40,097 nt of DNA from DAOVGZ01 sp964477815 (GTDB taxonomy: Bacteria; Babelota; Babeliae; Babelales; Vermiphilaceae): the NCBI GenBank assembly GCA_964477815.1, contig CAYZEO010000005.1, positions 1-40,097 on the forward strand. Reading direction: 5' to 3'. Positions 8,362 through 16,559 of this stretch are shown in pieces. The notes beneath the pieces are model-generated. The model saw only the letters and a list, made by a program, of their open reading frames with translations. It did no database searches and was not told where the DNA came from. Each line of letters begins with the position of its first letter. The stretch's first letter is position 1. The position numbers were made by a program, and so were the translations under genes.

Positions 8362-9435
8362 ATGAAAAAGTTGATTGCATTTTTTGTTTTGTGTGGTTGT
8401 ATTCTTCCGTTGCATTGCATGAAGAAAAAGTACAAAAAAGAATCCCCCGATCTTGTAAAAAAGATTCAGAATGTTGATAAATCTTTGAAGGGAGAAGAGA
8501 TTGTCGTTTTGACAGATAAACCTTTGAGGGGGGATAAAAATGGCAAGTTGTATATGCCTGGCATGGGATCGGGAGATATTTTTCAGTGCCTCGGCAATCT
8601 GAAGGCTTTAAAAAACAGGGGCGCGAAGACAATAGTATATGATGTTAAAGATTTTTTAAAACCAATTATTAAAGATTACACCGAGTTTGACGTAGACGCA
8701 ACCAAGCTTGAAAGCCCAAAATACGTTCAGCTGAGTACGCTCTATGACATTAACGATGGTTATGTTAAGGAATTCAACTGTACAAAGCCGCTAATTACAC
8801 CAGATAAAAAGAGGGTTGTTCAGTGGAAAAAACTTGTTAAAAAATATTCTGGCAAAAATATGCCGGTTCTTCTTTTTTGGGGTTGTGCAAAAAATCATAG
8901 GACAGACAGGGCTTTGAAAAAAAATAATATCTGTACGATTGTTAAAGACCCCAAGAATATTCAGTTCTTTGACACGGAATTTAGATCACCTTACGAATAC
9001 AAAAAACCTGATGTTAAAGGGGTTATAAAGCCAAGTGACATTTATAAGGATTTTGATAAAAAATCATTCTGTGACACGCTGCATCTTTTAAATGCGGTAT
9101 ACGAACTTGGCGGAAAAGCAGTATCAACCGAGACGGGAACTCTGCATCTTGCCGGGCGTGTTGCTGAGGGTGCGCATGAAGATGTTGTCTACGGTTTGGG
9201 GCCGGTTAATCCAAATGAACGGTACTACGAATGTTATTACACAAAAGAAAAGGACAAATACCCAGCTAAAAAGAGCAAATCGATTTTGTATCCAAAGTCG
9301 CTCATTTTGTTTTGGCAGGATAAGAAGAATGATTGGAGTTCTGTGGTGAAGAAGGTGCGTCAAAGGTTAGAAAAAGACGCAAAAGGTTATGGTTATCCAT
9401 GGCCACTGTCATCGTTATTTCGTTATTTGAGCTAA
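8362..9435 (+). CDS. Exported GT9/heptosyltransferase-like protein, copy 2
   Basis: Paralogue of the preceding gene, 357 residues, with a signal peptide (LIAFFVLCGCILPLHCM; a lipoprotein-like Cys is present but the box is imperfect). It keeps the same order of blocks: MPGMGSGDIFQCLGNLKALK, VQLSTLYDI, VLLFWGCAKNHRTDRAL, FCDTLHLLNAV, TETGTLHLAGRVAEG, LYPKSLILFWQDK. The first acid of the DxGxxH motif is changed (STETGTLH instead of APDSGPLH), while the His is kept. AAGGGAG precedes the ATG. The first copy's long Lys tail is absent. Function is inferred only from domain resemblance; divergence between the copies may mean different acceptors or loss of activity in one. Confidence 0.7.
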   Translation: MKKLIAFFVLCGCILPLHCMKKKYKKESPDLVKKIQNVDKSLKGEEIVVLTDKPLRGDKNGKLYMPGMGSGDIFQCLGNLKALKNRGAKTIVYDVKDFLKPIIKDYTEFDVDATKLESPKYVQLSTLYDINDGYVKEFNCTKPLITPDKKRVVQWKKLVKKYSGKNMPVLLFWGCAKNHRTDRALKKNNICTIVKDPKNIQFFDTEFRSPYEYKKPDVKGVIKPSDIYKDFDKKSFCDTLHLLNAVYELGGKAVSTETGTLHLAGRVAEGAHEDVVYGLGPVNPNERYYECYYTKEKDKYPAKKSKSILYPKSLILFWQDKKNDWSSVVKKVRQRLEKDAKGYGYPWPLSSLFRYLS

Positions 9436-9455
9436 ACTGTTTTTATAGCATGCAA

Positions 9456-9492
9456 AAAGAGGCTCTTCTTTTTGGAGGAGCCCCTTTCTTTT
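9456..9492 (+). terminator. Intrinsic terminator after GT9-like copy 2
   Basis: AAAGAGGCTCTTC (9456-9468) pairs with GGAGGAGCCCCTTT (9475-9487) with one mismatch and one G-U pair, followed by CTTTT. The AGAGGCTCTTCC core recurs in the terminator at 10242-10279. Confidence 0.7.
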
Positions 9493-9506
9493 CTGAGGAA
9501 AATTAT

Positions 9507-9695
9507 ATGAGGAGATTAACTGTTTTTTTCAAAGTATTTTTCTTGTTTACATTATTTCATCAGTATGGATTGTGTTTCTCTAAAACTACTTTTGATGGCC
9601 AGCGTTCGCCCGACAATCCCCTTGCACGGTCACTATTGTATGCTCCGTTTCGTGAAAAATATATAAACAAAGCATTTGGTAAAAAAAACCTATAA
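9507..9695 (+). CDS. Short signal-peptide ORF, possibly the 5' part of the HIT gene
   Basis: A 62-residue ORF with AGGA before its ATG and a convincing signal peptide (RRLTVFFKVFFLFTLFHQYG). It ends GKKNL at a TAA inside GGTAAAAAAAACCTATAA. In its frame the tract reads AAA AAA AAC, which contains the classical -1 slippery heptamer A_AAA_AAC. A -1 shift there, or one extra A in the tract, would join it without interruption to the HIT frame that opens at exactly that place. It may be a separate small exported protein, the zero-frame product of a frameshifted gene, or the result of a homopolymer error. Confidence 0.6.
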   Translation: MRRLTVFFKVFFLFTLFHQYGLCFSKTTFDGQRSPDNPLARSLLYAPFREKYINKAFGKKNL

Positions 9696-10168
9696 AAAAG
9701 AAAAAGAAGTGTGTTTTTTGTGCTGATATTCAGGCAGATTCAAGCGAGGATCTTGATCGCTTGGTTTTGGGGAGATTCGAGCACACTATTGTTGTTTTGA
9801 ATTTGTTTCCCATTGCCAAAGGGCAGGTGCTTATTTTGCCAAAAAAACATGTAGATAGCCTTGAATTTCTGACTACAGCTGCTCGTAAGGAGTTGATTGA
9901 AATTATTACTGGGGTAGCAGAAATATTGCGGAAAGAGGTTTCTGCTGATGGAATTAATGTTGGTATTAACATGGGTGCTGCTGCAGGGGCTTCAAAACCA
10001 GATCATCTTCACATTCAAGTTCTTCCAAGATTTAAGAATGAGCATCCGGCATACATCGAAAAGCTGGGACAAACTACTGTTGTTTGTTGGGATCTAAATC
10101 GATTGTGCAGAGCTTTGCGGCCCGCTTTTGATAAGTTCAAGGAAAAATATTATGGCCTGTGTCGGTGA
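9683..10168 (+). CDS. HIT-family protein, Ap4A phosphorylase-like, lacking a normal start codon
   Basis: The frame encodes a histidine-triad protein of the ATP adenylyltransferase/Ap4A phosphorylase-like branch (COG0537 type). Visible blocks in family order: KKCVFCADI (the usual N-terminal CxFC), LVLGRFEHTIVVLNLFPIAK, QVLILPKKHVDSLEFL, then GINMGAAAGASKPDHLHIQV. The catalytic motif reads HLHIQ, so the third His is Gln, as in GalT and Apa1-type enzymes. The family's N-terminus clearly starts before 9710, yet the first ATG/GTG/TTG in frame is the TTG at 9761, which would lose the CxxC. Upstream, only AAA AAA CCT ATA precede it after a stop at 9680. It probably depends on an ATA start or on -1 frameshifting from the ORF at 9507. 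Confidence 0.75.
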   Translation, partial: KKPIKKKKKCVFCADIQADSSEDLDRLVLGRFEHTIVVLNLFPIAKGQVLILPKKHVDSLEFLTTAARKELIEIITGVAEILRKEVSADGINVGINMGAAAGASKPDHLHIQVLPRFKNEHPAYIEKLGQTTVVCWDLNRLCRALRPAFDKFKEKYYGLCR

Positions 10169-10241
10169 TCAGTGGAGTGATTTAAAAGGGAGAAATGTTG
10201 GATTTGCAATAAAGTTGCCGACTTATTTTGGTTGAGGTTCA

Positions 10242-10279
10242 AAAAAAGAGGCTCTTCCAAAAAGAAGAGCCTCTTTTTT
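10242..10279. terminator. Bidirectional intrinsic terminator between HIT and brnQ genes
   Basis: A perfect 15-bp inverted repeat, AAAAAAGAGGCTCTT (10242-10256) with AAGAGCCTCTTTTTT (10265-10279), around an 8-nt loop. A-run and T-run flank it on either strand, so it can end both convergent transcripts. Confidence 0.93.
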
Positions 10280-10284
10280 ATAGA

Positions 10285-11472
10285 TCAGATAAAATAAGCT
10301 ACGAGCGCTACAACAAACGTTATTGCAACAGGAGCTTTGACCGGTTTGAAATTGAAAAGTTTGTAGGCAATGTTGCAAAAAGTAAGTGCGATCAGCGCCG
10401 GGTAGCCAACAAAAGTAATGATGCCACCAGTGAGAGCAAGAATAGCATCTAGTCCGTAAACAGAAAGAGGTAGAGAAGCAAGTAATACGGCAGCCAGGGC
10501 AGGGACGTAGCCTATTTTGTTTTTAAAAATCTCTTTTTGTAAAAATTCAGCGACCACTGCACCAAGTGCTATTGATGTTGAAAAACAAGCCAGCATAGAT
10601 GCTCCACCAACAATTGCCGCACCATGTTTTCCGATTATTGTAAACACAATTTCTCTAAACGCTTGACCATCATTGAGTCCTTCAAGTCCGGCGCCAAAAT
10701 GTGCTCCCAAGAAGCTTTGTCCTGCATATACAATTCCAAGCAAGCCGACTCCGATGATGCCTGCCTTAAAACCAATTCTTGCAAGACGTTTGACGTTGTT
10801 TGATGTTACAACACCAAGTTTGTCTCTTAATATTTCTAGGACAATTGATGCAAAAAAGATTGCGGCCAATAGGTCAAGAGTTCCATAGCCGCGAATGAGG
10901 TTGATTTTAAACAGTTGCCAAGGTGTGCCGGTTGCTGGAATTGGTGATCCTGCAGTTAAAAAACCTTTTATAATTAGGGCTCCAAGGGATATGACAAGCA
11001 ATGGACTGATAAAGTATCCAAGTACATCAACAATTCTGTTTTCTCGAAAACTCCCCAAAAAGCTGATTCCTAAAAACAAAACGCTGAATAGTAATAGTGA
11101 CGATGTCCCCGCTCCTTGCAAAATTTTGAGTGGAAGAAATGGTGCCATCATGACGTGCGCGACGGTAACAATGCGAGGAATTGCGATCAATGGTCCAATT
11201 ATAATCATGCATATTGCAATGGCGATTTTGCCGGATCGGTTTCCAAGCCTTCCAAAGAAAGCCTCATAATCACCATTAAACAGAATCATAGCAACAAGGC
11301 CGACAAGAGGGAGGAGTACGGATGTAATAATAAAGCCGGAGATGCCAAAAAAGTTGTTTGCCCCTGACATGATTCCAGTTTTGATTGGGTACATGAGGTT
11401 GCCTGCGCCGAAAAACATTGAAAATATCGCCAGTCCTGCTGGAATAACAATAGCCTTTGAGGTTCTATTCAC
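10285..11472 (-). CDS. brnQ: Branched-chain amino-acid carrier (BrnQ/LIVCS family)
   Basis: Polytopic inner-membrane symporter of the LIVCS family, expected to import Leu/Ile/Val with a cation. The 395-residue protein starts with the diagnostic AIFSMFFGAGNLMYPIKTG, followed by about twelve hydrophobic segments. Others of note are LATGTPW-like GTPWQLFKINLIRGYGTLD and GHGAAIVGGASMLACFSTSIAL. The start is GTG at 11472 with AAGGAA five bases upstream. It faces the HIT gene and shares a terminator with it. Together with the nucleoside carrier it points to dependence on imported metabolites. The symbol is by family; substrate range is not proven by sequence. Confidence 0.88.
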   Translation of the reverse strand: MNRTSKAIVIPAGLAIFSMFFGAGNLMYPIKTGIMSGANNFFGISGFIITSVLLPLVGLVAMILFNGDYEAFFGRLGNRSGKIAIAICMIIIGPLIAIPRIVTVAHVMMAPFLPLKILQGAGTSSLLLFSVLFLGISFLGSFRENRIVDVLGYFISPLLVISLGALIIKGFLTAGSPIPATGTPWQLFKINLIRGYGTLDLLAAIFFASIVLEILRDKLGVVTSNNVKRLARIGFKAGIIGVGLLGIVYAGQSFLGAHFGAGLEGLNDGQAFREIVFTIIGKHGAAIVGGASMLACFSTSIALGAVVAEFLQKEIFKNKIGYVPALAAVLLASLPLSVYGLDAILALTGGIITFVGYPALIALTFCNIAYKLFNFKPVKAPVAITFVVALVAYFI

Positions 11473-11854
11473 AGTAATTCCTTGTTTTATATTAAAAACA
11501 CATCGAGTGTAAAAATGAAAAATAGGGTTAGTTAAAATAATTTTTAATAGTTATAGATTGATGGCGAGGGAACACATAGATGTGCGTGTGGGGGCGGGTG
11601 TGCAAGGCACGAAAGAGAAAGAAAGGGATAACTGTATTTTTTGTTGCTTGTATCTCCAAAGACGCCTTTGGCGTTGGTTGCTCATCTGAGCTCCTCTATA
11701 GGTTAAAAAAATAAACCGATATGGCCAAACAATCAGGCCACGACTGAATTTTAGTATAAAGGACAGTGGAGCGTTTGCAAACTCTTTGGATCCGCGTTGT
11801 TTTTTTGTTTATCATGGTCAAAGACTTTTTGACAGAAAATAAAAAAGGAATTTT
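11473..11854. other. Intergenic region between divergent brnQ and ppsA
   Basis: A 382-bp gene-free stretch that must contain the promoters of both divergent genes. I see a small hairpin ACGCC-TTT-GGCGT (11661-11673) and a TAGTATAAA element near 11752, but no convincing promoter pair, riboswitch, tRNA or known ncRNA. The G-rich GTGTGGGGGCGGGTGTG near 11585-11602 is compositionally odd for this DNA. Confidence 0.4.
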
Positions 11855-14242
11855 ATGAAGTTTATAAAAAAATTTGAAGAGCTTACGCTTGCCGATACAC
11901 CCATTGTTGGAGGGAAAAACTCTTCTTTAGGGCAGATGATTGCCGATTTGAGTACCCAAGGAGTAAGGGTTCCTACAGGTTTTGCCGTAACTGCGCAAGC
12001 GTATTGGTATTTTATTGAGCAGAATAATTTGCTTGAAAAGATGAAACAGATCATGTCGACACTTACAGATTACACTAATTTTGAGCAATTGAACAAAGTA
12101 GGAAGTGAGATTCGATTGTTGATCGAATCAGGGGCGATGCCGAACGATCTTGCTGATCAAATACAGCAAGCCTACGATCAATTGTGTGAACTATACAATC
12201 AAGATAATTGCGATGTGGCGGTTCGCTCATCTGCTACAGCAGAAGATTTGCCAACAGCATCATTTGCAGGGCAACAAGAAACATATCTGAATATTTGTGG
12301 GCACAAAGCGCTTATTATTTCCTGCAAAAAGGCAATGGCTTCTCTATTTACTGACAGAGCAATTGCTTATCGTATTGAACAGGGGTTTGATCATTTTCAG
12401 GTTGCGCTTTCCGTTGGTGTTCAAAAAATGATTCGTTCAGATTTGGCCAGTGCTGGTGTTGCATTTTCACTTGATACGGAAAGTGGGTTTAAAGATGTTG
12501 TTATGGTCGATTCTTCTTATGGTTTGGGGGAATCTATTGTAAAAGGTGAAGTGATACCTGACGAATTCGTTGTGCATAAACCAACACTGGAGCAAGGGTT
12601 TGAATCGATTATCAAAAAGCAGTTGGGCCAAAAAATATCAAAAATTGTTTATGCAGGGGGTGATAAACCTACAAAGACAGTTTCTGTTTCAAAGGAAGAG
12701 CAATGTTCTTTCTCTTTAACAGGCGATGAAATTCTTGAACTTGCTCGCATTGTTGATACGATTGATCGGCACTACTCAAAACTCAAGGGTAAGTGGTCTC
12801 CCATGGATGTTGAATGGGCAAAGGATGGACAAGATGGGAAATTATACATCATCCAAGCGCGTCCAGAGACTGTACATTCAAGTGCGAGAAAAAATGGTTT
12901 TTTAACTCAGTATAAGCTGATAAAAAAAGATCCAAATGTTTTGATAACCGGTCAAAGTATAGGTCAAAAGATAGCATCGGGAAAGGTAAGGGTTATTTTT
13001 TCTGCGGACAATATCGATCAAGTTCAAGAGGGCGATGTTCTGGTAACAGATATGACAGATCCTGATTGGGTGCCGGCGATGAAAAAGGCTGCTGGTATTA
13101 TTACAAACAGGGGAGGGCGGACATGTCATGCTGCTATTGTGAGCCGAGAGTTGAATATTCCAGCAATCGTTGGTGCGCAGGGAGCAACAGAAATTATTAA
13201 GCCAGATCAATCAGTGACGATTGACTGTTCACAAGGTGAAACTGGATTTGTGTATGATGGTTTTGTTGAATTTGCAATCGAAGAGATTGATATCAAAAAT
13301 ATTTCAACGCAAAAGGTGCCATGTGAAATTATGGTAAATATTGCAGATCCTGCAAGTGCTTTTTCCGTTGCGATGTTACCAAATGATGGTGTTGGATTGG
13401 CGCGTCTTGAATTTATAATTAATAACGCCATTCAGGTGCATCCATTGGCGTTGGTGTATCCAGAAAAAGTTGATGATAAAAAAACAAGAGAAAAAATAGA
13501 AAAAATTACCTGTGCATACAAAGATAAAAAAAAGTTTTTCATCGATACGCTTGCATGTGGTATTGGTATGGTTTCTGCCGCATTTTATCCTAAGCCAGTT
13601 ATTGTTCGCTTTTCTGATTTTAAAACAAACGAATACAGAAACTTAATTGGGGGCCAGTATTTCGAACCAAAGGAAGAAAATCCAATGTTAGGTTTTCGTG
13701 GGGCATCGCGTTACTACAGTGATGAATATAAGGATGCTTTTGCTCTTGAGTGTGCGGCTATTAAAAAAGTTCGTGAAAATATGGGGCTAGTGAATGTAAA
13801 AGTTATGGTGCCGTTTGTAAGAACCGTGGAGGAAGCTGAGAAAGTACTTGAAGTTATGAGTGATTTTGGGCTAGAAAAGGGAAAAAATAGCATTGAGATT
13901 GTCATGATGTGCGAACTTCCATCAAATGTTATTTTGATGGATCAATTTTGCCGACTATTTGATGGATTTTCAATTGGCTCAAATGATTTAACTCAGTTGA
14001 CATTAGGTGTTGACAGAGATTCTGAAAAGCTTGCGTATCTGTTTGACGAGCGAGATTCTGCAGTAAAGAAAATGTTTGAACTAGCCGTTGAGGGTGCGAT
14101 TAAAAGTGGGAGGTATATCGGCATATGTGGTCAAGCGCCATCAGATTTTCCCGAAATCGCACAGTTTTTAATTAAACGAGGGGTAACGTCTCTTTCTTTT
14201 AATGCTGACGCTCTCGTGCCATTTTTGATGCGATATGAATAA
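11855..14242 (+). CDS. ppsA: Phosphoenolpyruvate synthase
   Basis: Cytosolic PEP synthase (pyruvate + ATP to PEP + AMP + Pi), 795 residues, the normal length. The N-terminal ATP-grasp domain contains VGGKNSSLGQMI and VAVRSSATAEDLPTASFAGQ. The central phosphohistidine domain has GGRTCHAAIVSRELNIPAIV with His at about residue 425. The C-terminal TIM-barrel PEP/pyruvate domain ends with SIGSNDLTQLTLGVDRDS and GICGQAPSD, where Cys at about 758 is the usual general acid. The length and this C-terminal motif favour PpsA over PPDK. AAAAGGA precedes the ATG. It would support gluconeogenic flow or PEP supply for peptidoglycan and other synthesis. No downstream operon partner is present. Confidence 0.95.
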   Translation: MKFIKKFEELTLADTPIVGGKNSSLGQMIADLSTQGVRVPTGFAVTAQAYWYFIEQNNLLEKMKQIMSTLTDYTNFEQLNKVGSEIRLLIESGAMPNDLADQIQQAYDQLCELYNQDNCDVAVRSSATAEDLPTASFAGQQETYLNICGHKALIISCKKAMASLFTDRAIAYRIEQGFDHFQVALSVGVQKMIRSDLASAGVAFSLDTESGFKDVVMVDSSYGLGESIVKGEVIPDEFVVHKPTLEQGFESIIKKQLGQKISKIVYAGGDKPTKTVSVSKEEQCSFSLTGDEILELARIVDTIDRHYSKLKGKWSPMDVEWAKDGQDGKLYIIQARPETVHSSARKNGFLTQYKLIKKDPNVLITGQSIGQKIASGKVRVIFSADNIDQVQEGDVLVTDMTDPDWVPAMKKAAGIITNRGGRTCHAAIVSRELNIPAIVGAQGATEIIKPDQSVTIDCSQGETGFVYDGFVEFAIEEIDIKNISTQKVPCEIMVNIADPASAFSVAMLPNDGVGLARLEFIINNAIQVHPLALVYPEKVDDKKTREKIEKITCAYKDKKKFFIDTLACGIGMVSAAFYPKPVIVRFSDFKTNEYRNLIGGQYFEPKEENPMLGFRGASRYYSDEYKDAFALECAAIKKVRENMGLVNVKVMVPFVRTVEEAEKVLEVMSDFGLEKGKNSIEIVMMCELPSNVILMDQFCRLFDGFSIGSNDLTQLTLGVDRDSEKLAYLFDERDSAVKKMFELAVEGAIKSGRYIGICGQAPSDFPEIAQFLIKRGVTSLSFNADALVPFLMRYE

Positions 14243-14294
14243 GTATGGTTTTGTCTTGCTAGATGTTAGCTAGTGATTATTTAATTTAAAAACT

Positions 14295-14867
14295 TTAATA
14301 TTCAGCAAGATCCGAGTTTTTGAGTTGTGGTATTTTGTTCCATGCGCCTCTACCAGCTAAAAAGTACCATCGTTCTCTCAAGCCGCCTGTCTCTGGGTCT
14401 TTTTGGATTTCCACCCAGCGTCCAAAGGAGGCTACATATTTTTTTCCCTGCCTGTCTCTGTGGCTTAGGTAGTATCTTTTTCCCATGTTTTTAAAAATGA
14501 TTCCCCTTGGCTGACCATGTATTCGTTGTTGCTTGCGGTTGCGAACATTGGCTTCACATTTTTCTTTAATGCTTGCCTTTGGATTTAAGAATGGACCAGG
14601 TTTCCAGGAAACAAGAATATCGTGCCCCCGGCGTTTTAGAATTCGAAAGCCTTTATAATATTTGCGAGGAGAGGCCCTGTTCTCGCGGACTTTTAATCTT
14701 TTTATGTATGGTTGTTCGGTTCTGTTTTTTCCAGTATGGTACCACACTCCTAGTACTGCAGGCGTGTTGTTCCAGATGTGAATCCAGGCGGTTCCTGACT
14801 TTTTAGCAACCATCTTTTGGGATGCAAAAGCAGCAGTTAAAAATGAGAATATAACTATCTTTTTCAT
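14295..14867 (-). CDS. Exported family protein, subgroup A (last gene of array)
   Basis: A 190-residue member of the local exported family. It has a signal peptide (KKIVIFSFLTAAFASQKMVA) followed by GTAWIHIWNNTPAVLGVWYHTGKN, the subgroup A start motif, then PRGIIFKNMGKRYYLSHRD, ASFGRWVEI, GGLRERWYF and a tail of the form WNKIPQLKNSDLAEY. These blocks recur in the genes at 15386, 16017 and 17111. The alternating strands and absence of catalytic-looking residues suggest a beta-sandwich-like binding or structural domain. It differs from its sisters by a long basic insert. Its ATG directly follows the TAG of the upstream gene (TAGATG), indicating translational coupling. I do not know a named family or function. 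Confidence 0.72.
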   Translation of the reverse strand: MKKIVIFSFLTAAFASQKMVAKKSGTAWIHIWNNTPAVLGVWYHTGKNRTEQPYIKRLKVRENRASPRKYYKGFRILKRRGHDILVSWKPGPFLNPKASIKEKCEANVRNRKQQRIHGQPRGIIFKNMGKRYYLSHRDRQGKKYVASFGRWVEIQKDPETGGLRERWYFLAGRGAWNKIPQLKNSDLAEY

Positions 14868-15299
14868 CTATTTATTTTCCATTACTATAGGTTGTTTTTT
14901 TTGTATGTTTTTTGATGGAAGGTCAACCCATTCTCCTTTGAGTGGCCAGAAGTACCATCGAGCTTGTAGCTCACCTGCATAACCTTCCTTTATTTCTGTG
15001 AATCGGCGTGCAAAATTATATGTAGTTCCTGTTACATAAAATTGTTTACCTTTCCACTGAAACATGAGCATGAAGGGTGTGTATTCAAATATTATATCCA
15101 CTCCTTTATTTGGTAGAATTTCATGAATATATCGGGATTTTGACCTGGGCAGTGTTACTTTTACACTTCCGCCAGGAACTAGTCCGGTATATTTAATATT
15201 TTTTATTGGTTCGTTTGTATTATTCCAAATATGGGCTGCAATTCCACCCAATAATGATGCTGGAGATAAAATGATTAAAAGAAGTATGATTTTTTTCAT
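14868..15299 (-). CDS. Exported family protein, subgroup B
   Basis: A 143-residue exported protein with signal peptide KKIILLLIILSPASLLGG, followed by IAAHIWNNTNEPIKNIKYTG, the family strand motif. Subgroup B proteins are shorter and end with a block like KQFYVTGTTYNFARRFTEIK then LQARWYFWPLKGEWVDLPS; sisters are at 16559 and 17707. It abuts the subgroup A gene downstream with no gap. A perfect 16-bp inverted repeat lies between it and the gene at 15386. No catalytic motif is visible and function is unknown. Confidence 0.7.
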   Translation of the reverse strand: MKKIILLLIILSPASLLGGIAAHIWNNTNEPIKNIKYTGLVPGGSVKVTLPRSKSRYIHEILPNKGVDIIFEYTPFMLMFQWKGKQFYVTGTTYNFARRFTEIKEGYAGELQARWYFWPLKGEWVDLPSKNIQKKQPIVMENK

Positions 15300-15342
15300 A
15301 TAAAGCTCTTAATTTATTGAAAAATATATTTACATCTTTTAT

Positions 15343-15380
15343 TTACAGGTGGTTTTTTGCTTTGAAAAAACCACCTGTAA
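15343..15380. repeat. Perfect 16-bp inverted repeat inside the array
   Basis: TTACAGGTGGTTTTTT (15343-15358) pairs perfectly with AAAAAACCACCTGTAA (15365-15380) around GCTTTG. It starts six bases after the stop of the 15386 gene on the minus strand. No T-run follows on the minus strand, so it is not a classical terminator for the array; mRNA stabilisation or attenuation is more likely. Confidence 0.75.
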
Positions 15381-15385
15381 GGTTA

Positions 15386-15973
15386 TTAATAATCCAACAA
15401 GTCTTTCTTCTTTAGTTCTGGAATTGTATTCCATGATCCATTGTCCCAGATGGAGTACCAGCGTTCCTTCAGCCCATCTTCTAAATAGCCGCCGGCTTCT
15501 TTTTCTGGTCGAATTTCAACATTTCTAAAGAGGCTTGCGAGTACCTTGTTGCCATTTTTGTCCCTATGGCTAAGGTAGTATTCTTTACCTTTTTTTTTAT
15601 TGATTTTAGGTTCAGTTTCAAAAATTATGCCTTTGGGTATGCCTGCTACCATTGTTTCATATGTAGTGGGCCCAGCGTCTTTAGTTCCCCAACGTGCAAA
15701 TAGGCGCATTTTTGTGCCAGGGGGGATTTCACATCCTTTTTTTCCTTTTACAGTCCAACCCTTAAAGAATCCTTTTGATTCTACTTGGCGGTTTTTATAG
15801 AAACATTGAGTTTTGTTTTTTCCAACGTGAAATCTCACTTTAATGTATTGCGGTGAATTGTTGTATATAACAATCTCAGCATTTCCGGGTTTCTGAGCAG
15901 CTGTTTCTTTTGCGCTTATTCCGTGTGCCGCAAAAAGCATAATTGCTGTTGTGAGTAAAATGATCTTTTTCAT
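15386..15973 (-). CDS. Exported family protein, subgroup A
   Basis: A 195-residue subgroup A member with signal peptide KKIILLTTAIMLFAAHGISA. The start motif is altered to AEIVIYNNSPQYIKVRFHVG. The other blocks are intact: FARWGTKDAG, VAGIPKGIIFETE, KEYYLSHRDKNGNKVLASL, LKERWYSIW, and the tail WNTIPELKKKDLLDY. A good GGGAGAAAAA site lies before the ATG. It has no subgroup B partner directly upstream, unlike the other A genes. Function unknown; export and beta-rich nature are inferred. Confidence 0.72.
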   Translation of the reverse strand: MKKIILLTTAIMLFAAHGISAKETAAQKPGNAEIVIYNNSPQYIKVRFHVGKNKTQCFYKNRQVESKGFFKGWTVKGKKGCEIPPGTKMRLFARWGTKDAGPTTYETMVAGIPKGIIFETEPKINKKKGKEYYLSHRDKNGNKVLASLFRNVEIRPEKEAGGYLEDGLKERWYSIWDNGSWNTIPELKKKDLLDY

Positions 15974-16016
15974 TTTTTTCTCCCTATATTCTATATATTT
16001 AAATGTTTTGTTTTAC

Positions 16017-16559
16017 TTAGTAGTTTGTTAAATCTCCTTTTTTTAGTTTTGGAATGGTGTTTACCGGGCCTGATCCTAGGCCAAAGTACCAGTTTTCTGT
16101 GAGTCCTCCTTTGCCATCCTCTCTTATTCTAACGAACCTCTGAAGGCTCATAAGTGTTTTATTTCCATTCGCATCCTTGTGGCTTAGGTAGTATTTTTTG
16201 CCATTTTTTTTCGTTATGAAAAGAATCCCCTTTGGTATTCCTGAGACCAAGGTTTTCGAGGTGACTGTTCCAATTTTTCCCTCACCCCATCGAGCAGATA
16301 AAGTTGCTCCTTGACCTGGGTTTAGTGTGTGTAGAGAGTCTCCTACTACTGTTGATTCTTTTCCTTTTTCTATGATTTTTATATTGTTATAGAAAGACTC
16401 AGTTATGTTTTCTCCAACATGAAACAAAACTTGAAGTTCTTGTGGGGTATCGTTCCATATGTGTATCCAAGTCTGGCCAGATTCTTTTTTTTCTGCTCTC
16501 GCTACTCCATGTGTTACAAAGATTGATGTGGTAAATGCTATTAAGAGTAGTTTTTTCAT
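16017..16559 (-). CDS. Exported family protein, subgroup A
   Basis: A 180-residue protein when started at the ATG at 16559, which gives the signal peptide KKLLLIAFTTSIFVTHGVARA; the longer frame upstream has none. The mature start KKESGQTWIHIWNDTPQELQ is nearly the same as that of the gene at 17111, so these two are a recent duplication. Later blocks: LSARWGEGKIGTVTSKTLVS, YYLSHKDANGNKTLMSLQR, GGLTENWYFGLGSGPVNTIP. Its ATG shares one base with the TAA of the subgroup B gene before it (TAATG), a coupled pair. Function unknown. Confidence 0.72.
   Translation of the reverse strand: MKKLLLIAFTTSIFVTHGVARAEKKESGQTWIHIWNDTPQELQVLFHVGENITESFYNNIKIIEKGKESTVVGDSLHTLNPGQGATLSARWGEGKIGTVTSKTLVSGIPKGILFITKKNGKKYYLSHKDANGNKTLMSLQRFVRIREDGKGGLTENWYFGLGSGPVNTIPKLKKGDLTNY

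Noticed and set aside
11573..11760. Possible 6S, SRP or tmRNA gene in the brnQ-ppsA gap
   Set aside because: None of the conserved cores (SRP GGAAG loop, tmRNA T-arm and tag, 6S bubble) could be found.
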